The notes beneath the pieces were generated by a model. It ran no database searches. It saw only the letters and a program-made list of their open reading frames with translations, and was not told the DNA's origin. Shown one piece after another: positions 22,861 to 32,999 of a stretch of 64,000 nucleotides of DNA. This stretch comes from Schistocephalus solidus. Taxonomy: Eukaryota > Platyhelminthes > Cestoda > Diphyllobothriidea > Diphyllobothriidae. Made by a program: the position numbers and the translations under genes. Positions within the stretch are counted from its first letter, which is position 1; each line of letters starts with the position of its first letter. Where the stretch lies: NCBI GenBank assembly GCA_017591395.1, contig WEDG01000272.1, positions 1-64,000 on the forward strand. Direction: 5' to 3'.

Positions 22861-25558
22861 AAGGAATTTCATAATAATACTAAAATGTGTAGTGAATGCC
22901 GTTTAACAGGTATTATCAGACGAAATATTCAGTGATGATCAGGTTGGCAGTGAAAAAAACTCCTGAATATATATATCAAATTATACGTCCGTATGTTTTT
23001 CATTGTTTGGATGACTGGTGAGATAAGGAGTCAGCATAGATCATGGGCAACTCGAGGTTTCAAGAAGGTCATTAAAATTCTTGATGGTCCTTTCACCGAG
23101 TCATGGGGAAAGCTACTGCGAAAAGATGAGGAAAATAAAATGTTAATAGAATCGGTGTTAAGATAAATGTGCAGTCTTTGCTTGAAAGCAGATAAACTTG
23201 TTAACGACCTTATTTCAATTGGCAAGTTATTCCAAAGAAAACTATACCCGGAAGCAAAGAAGTGAGAGCGTTTACACGTGGAGGATGCAGGAAGAGGTAT
23301 AATTAGTGCAGAATTTCTTAGGTTATTAGGAAAACTAACGGGGGTAATGACAGAAAGCTTGGGGAGAGTTCAACTATTATTAAATCGGACAAGAAGACAA
23401 AAAGCCTGCTTCAAGTCTCCTGACCCAAAGAAATTGTAGCTTCGTTAGCTGGCAGTTTGTTGAGTAGAAAGCAGTTGAAAAAGTCGTAAATAAGAGTTTT
23501 TGTGAAATGTCTTTGGACGTTTTCAGTTTTTGAACGGCTAGTTTCGTTCATTAAAGCGAAGAAAGGACAGCAGAATAAAAAATTGGAAGTACAAACATAC
23601 GATAAAATCTTAATTTAATTTCAGCAAGGTAGAAATTATAAGAAATAAAGCCGCAAATCGGAGCAGCTTTGGTAATAATTATATCGGCCTGAGGCAAAAG
23701 ATCTAATTTATTGATGGAGGAACATTCAATCATAGGGCAACCTTCAAAAATAAGAGGTTGCAGCAGACTTACATGGCCAAAGCTCATGTAGCAACACTTA
23801 GTAGGTGAGAACTCCATTAGCCATGTGGAGCTCCAGGCCGAAAGAGTGTCTTAGTCTGAATGAATTTTTTCTAGGCACCGTTCGGTCGTAGAGTAAGACA
23901 AGGAACACACGCATTTGAGGTCATCAGCATAAACATTAGATTGAGAATGTTTACCTTTCAATGAAATATCATTTATATACAGTAAGCACAACAAAGGACC
24001 TTGAAGGACACCACTAACAATCGGGGTAGCACTTGAGTATGAGGACCCTACTAAAACGTTTTGATTTTCAATCATTTAGGTATGATCTAATAAAGTCAGT
24101 AAGGGGACTACGAAATCTTATAGCGTCTAGTTTAGTTACAATTTGTCTATGTAGCCCTTAGTCGAATGCCTTACTAAGATCAAAATAGATAACTACTACA
24201 GATAGATGATCATAATAAATAGAGGTTAGTAGATTTAGAAAAGACATGCGGAAGGTTTCACAAGAGCGGTCCGGTAAGAAGCCGTGTTGGGAAAAGTTGA
24301 TAATTTGATTGCTTATGCAAAAATCCGTGATTTATTTTGCAATTAGTTTTTCGAAGAGTTTAGCAAGAGAGGGCGTTTTATGAACACCGCGATAGTTATG
24401 AATGTCCAAGCGGGAAGCAGATTTAAATACTGGTTTCATTATATAAGTTTTCCAATAATCGGGGAAGAAAACATTTTCAAGAAATAGTGAAAAAACTTGC
24501 TAAGTTTAGGTGGAAAATCCCTTAACTGTTTAATAAACGAGTTTTTAATTTTATCAGTTCACACCGAATGTGAATTTTGAAGTGAGCTTTTTCTTTTTGA
24601 ATACGTGAAGGCGAGAAATTAATGGTTGTTAGAAGTGAATTTAAAAGCAGAGGAATTGTGGGAGTGGGGCTAGTTTAAGTGGTAAAGTGGTTAGCAAAAC
24701 AAATGAATTAAACAATTCTACTTTTCCCAAATCGTCTGTAACAAATTTTTTGTTACAGTCGAGTAAGGGCGCAGTAACATTCAGACGCTTAGCTTATTAC
24801 CGAACATGGAAGATTTGAGCAACAGCTTTGGATGAATTGGCATCACTTAGTGCCCAAGACTCCCTACGCTTATCTCTTGCCAGTCTAATTTTCGATGCTT
24901 ATTCAAATATTTGTGCAATCTTTAACTGAACTGACAAAGAGCTTTAAGATAATCTTTAAGTTGCTTATGTAATTTTTTAAGTCTGTTCTGGAGAAAATGC
25001 GGAACAGTAGAAGAAGCTGTATTTAAATTAAAAATCTTTAACGAGATAAAAGCCTGGATGTTTTCTGTGAGGCTCTGCAATAACTCACGGAAAACGTTTG
25101 GATCGTTGATTGAAAATATGCTATTTAATCTAGAGTGCTTACGGAATTATTTATTAATTGATGGGTTTGTGTTAGCAAAGTCGGGTTTATTGCATTTTAC
25201 CTAAGGCTATGTAAGAGGAAGGACTGGAAAACAATAGTGAATTATTGGATGATCACTTGTGAATAGATAACGATGGAAATTCATAAAGAGAGGGTGGACA
25301 TCCTTTGTAAAAATTAAATCCTAAATGTTTTCATTTCTAGTAACTAATCTGACCAGTTGGGACATGTTTGAAAATGTTAAGTGTCGACCAATTTCTGATG
25401 TTTAGGCGGAGAGGAATTCGCCTGCCAGTCAATATCTGGCAGATTAAAATCACCTACGATTATTTTGACATTAAATTGAGTGTCTGCAACTGTTTCAAAT
25501 AGTTCACAGAGCTCGCTTTCATTGACAAAATAACACGGGGGATTATAGATACAGCCAA

Positions 25559-26035
25559 TTATCGTTTTTTATAGTGCGGGAGGATGACTGAAGCAAAGCA
25601 TACATTTTCAGAAAAAGACGTAATGCTCAGCTGAAAAGAGAAATGTACAAAGGATAACTTAATATAAAGGAGGCAACAACCGCCAACTTTTTCAGCGTGG
25701 TCTTGTCCGTACAAATTGAACTTATCTATAACGAGCGCCAATTCAGAAATAAGAGAGTAAACCCAGGATTCAGTGATACACAGCACATCTGAACCAAGCT
25801 CAAAGGCTACTGTTCTAAGTTCAGTCATCTTATTTACAGCTGATCTCGCATTGAGTGAAACTAAGATGAGCGTATTCCTGAGCTGCAGGTTACGCTCATT
25901 AGTATTTATAAAAAAAGGATAATTTGGTGGCGGATAAGAAAACCTGGTAAGAAGAAACGAAAGGAGGGAAAAAAATGGCTCTGGTCTACAATTTCTTGAA
26001 ATTTTACTGTTAAGAGAACTGAGATTATTGTACAA
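25559..26035 (-). pseudogene. LINE AP-endonuclease N-terminal domain
   Basis: The frame contains LNARSAVNKMTELR (the N-A-R-S motif that opens LINE endonucleases) followed by DVLCITESWV (metal-binding Glu motif 'I-x-E-S/T-W') and a degraded GGCCLLYIK segment equivalent to 'GGG-V-x-I-Y-V'. It belongs to the element at 22878-26700. Endonuclease nicking for target-primed reverse transcription is the known role of the family. This copy is interrupted downstream. Confidence 0.7.
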
Positions 26036-26153
26036 CGGCTTATTTAAATGAAACCATGGAAGGGAAGGCTATATTGTGGCGTTTGAAAGATAGGGGTCGG
26101 CAAAGAAATGAGATTTTGAGGGAAGTTAGCATAAATTAGCGGAAAACGTGCAT

Positions 26154-26651
26154 TTAAAAAAAGGAATAAATGATTTCGAAAAACTGGTAACAGATTTTAT
26201 AATAGTGAATTATTTGGGGATTTTTGGACACTTTTGGGTTGGGGAAGATGCTAACGTTAGCGTTCGCAGCTGTTGTAGATGCTGAGGGGTTAGCAGGTTT
26301 CACATCGGTGATAACATTGCTGATTTGAATGCCTGGCTTAGCCAATGATTCAGATTTACAAGAAGTTTTCTTAGGTTTACTAGATTTGGCAGCTATAGCA
26401 GGCATGGTTTGCTTGGGATGAGAAAGAAGTGGTGTTGACACAATTTCACTCAAACCAGGAACAATGTTAACGGGTGAAGATTCAGCTGGAAACGAAATTC
26501 CTGTCGTTTTGGAGGGTCGTGGGCTTGCATTTGCTAGAGGACAATCCTCTGAGTTAACATTTGGTATTGAAGGTGTAGACCAAGGCTTCTTGTTTGCTAA
26601 TGAGGGTGAAACCCGACGTTCCATTTGGGTTTTATCCCTATATATAAACAA
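26154..26651 (-). pseudogene. Putative LINE ORF1-like frame, Pro/Ser/Lys-rich
   Basis: This 165-codon open frame sits directly 5' of the endonuclease domain. It is rich in Pro, Ser, Ala and Lys and has no folded domain I can name. Position suggests the first ORF of the LINE. It may equally be the 5' part of a single ORF. Confidence 0.4.
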
Positions 26652-26700
26652 CTTGTTTTTTTCAAATATTGAGCTGAATGCTCATGTTAAGAGAAAATAA

Positions 26701-27640
26701 GGTCAACTTCAATCGCTGGAAAACGTTTGACCAGAATTGGCGGGTTTTTGCTACAGGAAGACAACCTTTTAGCTTCAGCGACTTTAAAGTTAAAGCCGCA
26801 TGAGTAAAGGAAATGAAATGCAAAGTCCAGGGAGATTTTACTCCTGGGGATGTTTTTTAAAAGAAAATTGAACCTTCATTAAAGTCGGTCAATTGACTCA
26901 GTACTGACCATGTTTATAAAAGGCTCTAGTTTCTCGCATTATTGATAAGTGAGTGAAGACAAATTTCCCTCAAATGGTACCAAGGATCATGACAAGAGAA
27001 CCATATTTAGACAAAAATGTATTAAAGTTTTTCAGGGCGTCAAGGTCTAATTACTTCATGCTTACGGTGGGTTGCTCCAGTGGAAGTTCACGCGAAGAGT
27101 AGGTTTGCGTCTAAGCACTGACTGGGGTTTCATATTGATTTTGAAATAATAGTATTTTTCAAATCGATAATACGAAAGGAAAATTTCCACTAGTGACATT
27201 TAGCAGAATAAAAGATAAAATATTTGAAAAATGTGTTTTAAGCAAGGCACTGCAAGCAAAAATCTGTTTTTACGAGTTTAAACTGAAAATAGATTTAGCG
27301 AGGAGGCTATGCAGGATGAAAAATTATATTAACTGGTATGCCAATAACTGCAAATTATTATTTGCTGGAAATAAGGTTAACTTACAAAACGTCAACTTTA
27401 TTTTTAGAATTAATCTTTAGATTCCGTCCTTTGGACGTAAATCTGCGATAAATTTAATGAGGCTATGTAAGGTGAAAAAGTTTAAAACTGTATATTTCTC
27501 CCTTTTGTCAATTACAATAACTGCAGGTGTGTGCAGCTGATAATAAGGTAGAAATACAATAAATTGTCAATAAGTAAGCTAGAATTTTCGACAGGAAACG
27601 AAGAAATCGGTTTAAAATTCGAGAATTCACTTATCTTCGA
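26701..27640. other. AT-rich stretch without recognisable gene
   Basis: It lies between two LINE copies. The short frame at 27193-27420 resembles nothing I know. Part may be the 5' untranslated region of the element ending at 26700. Confidence 0.4.
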
Positions 27641-27649
27641 ATTTGAACC

Positions 27650-28245
27650 AATCAAATTTGACCTTGACCTTGACTTGGAAAACGTTTGGATCTTTGATTG
27701 AAAATATGCTATGCCAATCTAGAGTGCTTACGAAATTATTTATTAATGCATGGTTTGCGCTAGCAAAGTCGAGGTTATTGCATTTACCCTCAGGCTTTGT
27801 AGAACGAGAGACTGGAAAACAACAGTGAATTAGTGCGTGATCACTTGTAAATAGATTATGATGGAAATTCATAAAGAGAGGGTGGACATCCTTTGTAAAA
27901 ATTTTATCTTAAATGTTTTCATTTCTAGTAACTGATCTGACCAGTTGGGACAGATTTGAAAATGTTTAGTATCGACCAATTTCTGATGTTTAGGTGGAGA
28001 GGAATTTGCCTGCCAGTCAATGTCTGGCAGATTAAAATCACCTTCGCTTATTTTGACATCAAATTGAGTGTCCGCAACTGTTTCAAATAGTTCACAGAGC
28101 TCGCTTTCATTGCCAGAATAACACGGGGGATTATAGACGCAGCCAATTACCGCTTTTGTATTGTGTGGGAGCATGACTGAAATAAAGTACACCTTTCCAA
28201 AAAAGGATGAAATGCTCAGCAGAAAATGAAATGTACAAAAGATGA
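27650..28245 (-). mobile_element. LINE fragment: endonuclease-RT linker, duplicate of 25085-25660
   Basis: It is nearly the same, base for base, as the linker and endonuclease end of the minus-strand element at 22878-26700 (for example 'ggaaaacgtttggatc' at 27676 versus 25087). The minus reading includes VIGCVYNPPC and GDFNLPDIDW (normally G-D-F/L-N, an endonuclease active-site motif), with the upstream half missing. It is a separate partial insertion or a local duplication. Confidence 0.7.
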
Positions 28246-28246
28246 C

Positions 28247-28470
28247 TTAATATAATAATAGTTGTATTTAATGCCGGTTTACAGGCATTATCAGACGGAA
28301 TATTCAGTGGGGATCAGGCTTGCAGGGAAAAAAACTCCTGAATATACATCATTATAAGTGTTTTTCGTATCTGTATGTTATTCAGGAGAAAAAAACTGCT
28401 GCCAGTGAAATGATAGCAGTTCAGCTTAGGGAAGGGCTAACACAATTGCTCTCTGTTTGCAGTATCTTTG
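28247..28470 (-). mobile_element. Severely 5'-truncated LINE 3' end
   Basis: An (ATA/ATT)-rich tail followed by 'gccggtttacaggcattatc' and about 200 bases of 3' untranslated sequence match 50056-50290 and, more diverged, 22878-23050. No coding part is left. This is what abortive target-primed reverse transcription produces. Confidence 0.75.
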
Positions 28471-30448
28471 TCTTTTTAAAAAAGTACAAATCAGTGTGAT
28501 CAGTTGTGATGACGGACGATGATGCTAAAAACGCTTCATATTGAAGACGATGGTTGAGCTCCTAGCGCTGTAAATGTTTGATCTAGTAGCGGTGGTACCC
28601 AACAAAGGTTTCCGAAATTTAAGGCGAAGCCGCGTTATTTTGACCCTTGCCAGTTAAGCACCAATATTCTGGTCAGCTTAATCAAATTTTAGTAGTATAC
28701 TAGCGTGGATAACCGACGGTTGGAGAGTATTTCTCTATGCAAAGTCATCAGGACGAAAGCGTGAGAACGAAGAACCTTGTCCCTGATCTTGCTAACGAAA
28801 ATGGAATGTGGGTTAAACAGTAAAGCAACAGGTTTAACTTGAGAGCAGTTTCACCTGAAATCACCTATTTCAACGGAGTTTCGCCAAAACAGAAGAAAGA
28901 CTATGTATCAGCAACCTTTACAGACATTTAATTAAAACCCAGTCACAAGCAAACTGGTCTCCTTTTTTTTGTGGTTTTTACTTCTGATGATGAATCCCCA
29001 CACGGATTCAAAAGCTCAGACAGATAAAGAAATGAATGCAATGCTCTAAAAGCCTTGTTACTAAATCATATAGAGACGAAATTCTAACAAAATGTCTGCA
29101 TTTAAAAGAGGCTTACGAACGTTAATTAAGTGAAAAATGCATATAGGGATCCGAATGCACCTACAGCCGACATCATAGCAAGGAGATGATGGATAAAAAA
29201 AGAAACCGGTAGAGCTTTTCCTTTCAGCCTCGTATGCCGAGATCCACAGATAATGGAAATAGAATTAATTGTATAGAAAACGTTATGAATTACTTATCAG
29301 GTAGAAGTGCTTGCTTAATGTGCCAGTAGATACTGTCACCCACGTTCACTGACAAGTAGCCTAAATCGGACCTTACTGCCATATTATACTCAAAAAATGC
29401 CATATGTGTGAGACCTGAAATATATAACTAGAAGGCTTCAACTGTTTCATATTCAGGCTGAGGACTAAAACACTTCTGCACGACAGAAATTTCTAGAAAA
29501 ATTATTTTTTTCCACTAGTTTCAAACTTGATAATGGCAGTCGTTGCCACAAAATAGCGCATTATTTGTTAACTCGTTAAGATACAAGTGATTGTCATTAG
29601 CATTGAAAAAGAGGCAGTTTGTAGTATTTATGCCTTTCTAGCCTGCTACACTGAGAAATACACATTAACAACGGATCTCATTAAATGTTAAGTACGATCC
29701 TGAGATGCGTTTTTTAATTAGGAGGGAAAAAATAATTGGGATTGTATGGTTTATTATCAGGCAGCATAATTTCAGGGGTCTCAGGCTAGCCAGGATGCCG
29801 ACCTTCGACTGTACTTCAATTTGAACACCTGCAAAAACCCATATTCAGTCACAAAAAAATGAATACTTTCGTAATGCGCAGCTTTTCTATAGATTTTTTA
29901 AAATTATTTTAAATGCAAACATTTTATCCGTAATATGCAAAAAAATACTCTTCCTTGCGACTAGTAAATCACGTCTTGATATTTTTTACTCCATCCAAAT
30001 TTATCATTCGTATTAAAAATAGGCTCTCAATTCTTAAATAAATTTTAGCCTGATGGATATTTCATTCTTTTGGTTTGAAAGCCTACAAGCCGTATGCTTT
30101 CCATGTTAGAAATAATCAACATGCTTCTAAATCAATAAGTTATTACCATACAGGAATTCCTAATTTTTTTCCGATATTTGGATTTTGTTCTACAATTCCC
30201 AAGGAGCATTTATAAATGCACATACACGATGCTACGCTAATGTAAATGTCATGGCTTTAAATATTTATTATAATTGCCAAATCTTTTATATCTGAAAGAT
30301 ATCCTTCCTGCTCTTTTCAATCCACGGTACGTCTCATATATCTGGTTGTATACTTCCTCGCAGAGTAAAGGTAACTGGACCGCTGATTTTTGTGTTACTG
30401 GAGAACAGGGAGAAAAGACGTCACACCAGCAACTCCACATGCAACTAT
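28470..30448. repeat. Large inverted repeat, arm 1
   Basis: It is the reverse complement of 39266-41865. Landmarks: 28495-28560 pairs with 41790-41855, 29180-29240 with 41092-41165, 29400-29460 with 40550-40600, and 30300-30448 with 39266-39404 plus 39769-39790. The inner end stops within exon 3 of the secreted-protein pseudogene, where the modular repeat begins. Arm 1 lacks two segments that arm 2 has (364 and about 265 bases). Confidence 0.85.
30304..30448 (-). pseudogene. Secreted-protein family fragment (exon 3 only), arm 1
   Basis: Minus-strand reading gives SGPVTFTLRGSIQPDI, then TGA, then DVPWIEKSRKD, matching GPVTFTLRGTIDPDIRDVPW of the intact gene at 4.6 kb. The 5' side is cut off at about 30448 by the modular repeat. 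The 3' side is cut by a deletion seen by comparison with arm 2. The same in-frame TGA occurs in the arm 2 copy, so the family member was already dead before the arms were made. Confidence 0.7.
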
Positions 30449-31910
30449 TTGGCGAGGTCCACCGTATGCTCCACACCAGGTTGTGCAGGGATGGTGACTT
30501 GTGCGTAAATTAGTTTTAAGTGATAGTAGCCTTACTCTGCAGATACCGCACTCTCTCCTCCTCCCCCACCTGAGCCTGGTGTCAAGACAGAGTCAAGAAG
30601 ACCGAAGATGGGAGAGGGTGCAGGTGGCTGGCGCGGCCGGAGCCGCCCCTGGGCGTGTCACCACACCTGGCTTGGATCCCACGGAGTGGGAAAGCCATAA
30701 AGGCCACATTAAGAAGGAGCCATTGCAACCTGTTTCTCAGTCCGCCAGTCAGCCACTCCACACAAAACAAACATTGGGCTGACCACGCGGTCCGATTTAT
30801 CCCATCAGTTGGCAACCTTCCAAGCCACGGCTTTTAGCGCACCGTGATAGTTTCAAGCGCGTCAGATTGTTTATAGTGAGGAAAATACGCTGAGCTCTCG
30901 ACCTTACTCTCTCCCAAACCCCCAGAACCAGACCACTGTCCGAGCCGGTCAGTTGTCTGATGCGGAAGCGGGCACAACTGCTGGTGACCTTGTCTACCTG
31001 TACTACGTACATGACCTGGCTTCCCCAACACAAGTACCAGGATTTCACACAACAGGGGGTTAAACGGCTTACATCTCACGTGTTTAAGGTAGCCAGAGGT
31101 CACGTTAAGAAGGAGCCATCGCAGCCTGACACTCAGACCACCAGTCAGCCACTCCACACAACACACATTGGACTAACTGCAAGGTCTGAGTGTAATTGTC
31201 AGTTGGCAACCTTCCAACCGCGGCAAACAACGATACTGCACACACTTCTCCTCCCCCCACCTTAGCCCGGTCTCACGACACAGGCAAGAAGACCGGAGAT
31301 GAGAGAGGTCGCAGGTGGCTGGCGCGGCCGGAGCCGCCCCTGGGCGTACCACCACACCTGGCTCGGATCCCACAGAGTGGGAGTGCCATAAAGACCACAT
31401 TAAGAAGGAGCCATTGCAGCCTGACTCTTAGTCCGCCAGTCAGCCAGTCCACACAACACACACATTGGGCTGACCACGCGGTCCAAGTTATCCCGTCAGT
31501 TGGCAACGATCAAAGCCACGGCTGTTAGCGCACCGTGATAGTTTTAAGCGCGTCAGATTGTTTATAGTGAGGAACATGCGCTGAGCTGTCGACCACACTC
31601 TCTCCCCTAACCCACACCATCAGCCACTGTCCGAGCCGGTCAGTTGCCTGATGTGGAAGTGGGCGCATTGGCTGATAGATCGGCGTACCCGTCTTCGCGC
31701 GCCACAGCACGACCTGGCCCCCATAACGCACACACCAGGATTCACAAACTCAGGGGATATGGAGCAGCCATCGCCGTCTGACTCCCAGTCCACTGGTCAG
31801 CCACTCGACACACCGAGCACATACACTGAGCCGACGGCGTGGTCTGGTGGAAGCGTCAGATTGGCAGACTTCCCAGCCACGGTTTCTAGGAAACCGTGAT
31901 ATACTCTGGT
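30449..31910 (-). repeat. GC-rich modular repeat, tandem block in reverse orientation
   Basis: The reverse complement of the 20-base core at 11027 recurs, exactly or with changes, near 30743, 31138, 31434 and 31789, spaced about 300-395 bases. Longer modules recur at about 690 bases: 30540-30975 resembles 31230-31660, with about 255 different bases between. It abuts the gene fragment at 30448 on one side and the LINE zinc-finger end at about 31925 on the other. Confidence 0.75.
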
Positions 31911-31924
31911 AAATGGTGATTGTG

Positions 31925-32976
31925 AGGGTGTTGTTGATTTATTGGTGTAGGTAGTGTGCGCTGATGTAGCTAAGCCTCCGGTGGTTTACCGGAGGTTGTC
32001 GTGGAGGCGCATGTGTCCTAATAGGCCCATGCGGTGTGTAAATGTGCAACAGCAGTGAAGGCAGGCGCGTCGACTGTATGTCGGAGCCCCAGGCACTGGT
32101 TCACCAGCCTCCGTGCGATGGATTCGCAGGTGACCGACCAGGCCGATGCGTGATTTGAAGTTGCGGGCGCAGTGTGGGCAGGAAAAATCGGTAGAGGCTA
32201 GGGGATGTCATTTATGGTAGTGGGGGTGTCAGGGGCGCTAATAATGGTGGGAGTGGAGGGTGTGCATGGTGTATCGGTGTTATCGGCATTGTGGTGTATT
32301 CCGCTGTCATGGATGCGTATGCGACCATGCGATGGGTGAATGCGCGAGGACAGTGTAGGCAGTGGAGGCGACGATCTCTGCTGTGTGGTTGTGCTACAGG
32401 CACTGGCTCACCGGTCTCTGTACGATGTATTCGCAAGTGACCGACCAGGGCGATGCGTTAGGTGAATGTGCGGTCGCATTGAGTACAGCTTCGGAGAGAT
32501 TCCCCATCACTGATGGTAGTGGTGGTGGTGATAGTGAAGGCGAAGGTGAAGGCGGTTGCGGTGGTGGTTGCAGTGGTGGGGGTAACAGGCGATGAGTAGA
32601 TGGATGTGGTCTCTATGATGGTGGGAGTAATGAAATTTATGCCAGGAGTGAGGGTGGGGGAGTCAGAAGGAGGGTTGGCAGAATTTGACGTAGAAATTGA
32701 AATATTCGGATGGTGGGTGCATTGCGTCCGAAGATGACCAACCAGGCCAATTCGCGCGCGGAAGATGCGTTGACAGCACGGGCATGTTGGCAGGGCGGTG
32801 TTGGTCCGGGGCGCTGGTGACTTTCGTGCAGCTCTTTTGGCCTTTGCGGCGGCGATCCGGTTGGCCTCATAGATTGCTGAACCAGTCTTCACTGATCTTC
32901 TCCATGCCGATCTATCCTGGGCGAGGTCCTTCCAGGTCCTCCTAGGTCCTTGAATGCGGTTTACACCTGACATCAT
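31925..32976 (-). mobile_element. LINE 3' end encoding a C-terminal C2H2 zinc-finger array
   Basis: Minus-strand frames (32976-32458, then 32436-32212, then about 32200-31988, with frameshifts between) start with TWKDLAQDRSAWRRSVKTG, typical of the end of RT proteins in cestode LINEs as I remember them. A basic linker follows, then repeated C2H2-like units: CPCCQRIFRARIGLVGHLR, CTQCDRTF, LHCLHCPRAFTHRM, CPHCARNFKSRIGLVGHLR, and a last unit ending FTHRMGLLGHMRLHD before the stop TAA near 31988. A Thr/Ser-rich linker separates units 1 and 2. The RT and endonuclease upstream are missing (5' truncation near 33000). Frameshifts make it a pseudogene. Confidence 0.75.
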
Positions 32977-32999
32977 ACAATATCATACACCATTGTGAT

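Larger units (their letters stand above)
22878..26700 (-). mobile_element. Near full-length LINE (Jockey/CR1-like), minus strand, degenerate
   Basis: Read on the minus strand from 26.7 kb downward: a low-complexity Pro/Ser-rich ORF1-like frame (26651-26154), an apurinic-endonuclease start (about 25875-25560, LNARSAVNKMTELRTVAF then DVLCITESWV), a linker, RT motifs (PDYWKTYIMKPVFKS, QHGFLPDRSCE, a YADD box at 23931-23920), and a C-terminal tail near 23190-23040. The 3' end has a conserved untranslated block and an (ATT)-rich tail at about 22878-23000, shared with 28247-28470 and 50056-50290. Stops and frameshifts interrupt it throughout, so it is inactive. Confidence 0.75.

Noticed and set aside
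32362..32595. Gly-rich plus-strand frame
   Set aside because: It is the reverse of the Thr/Ser-rich linker between the C2H2 units of the minus-strand LINE protein.
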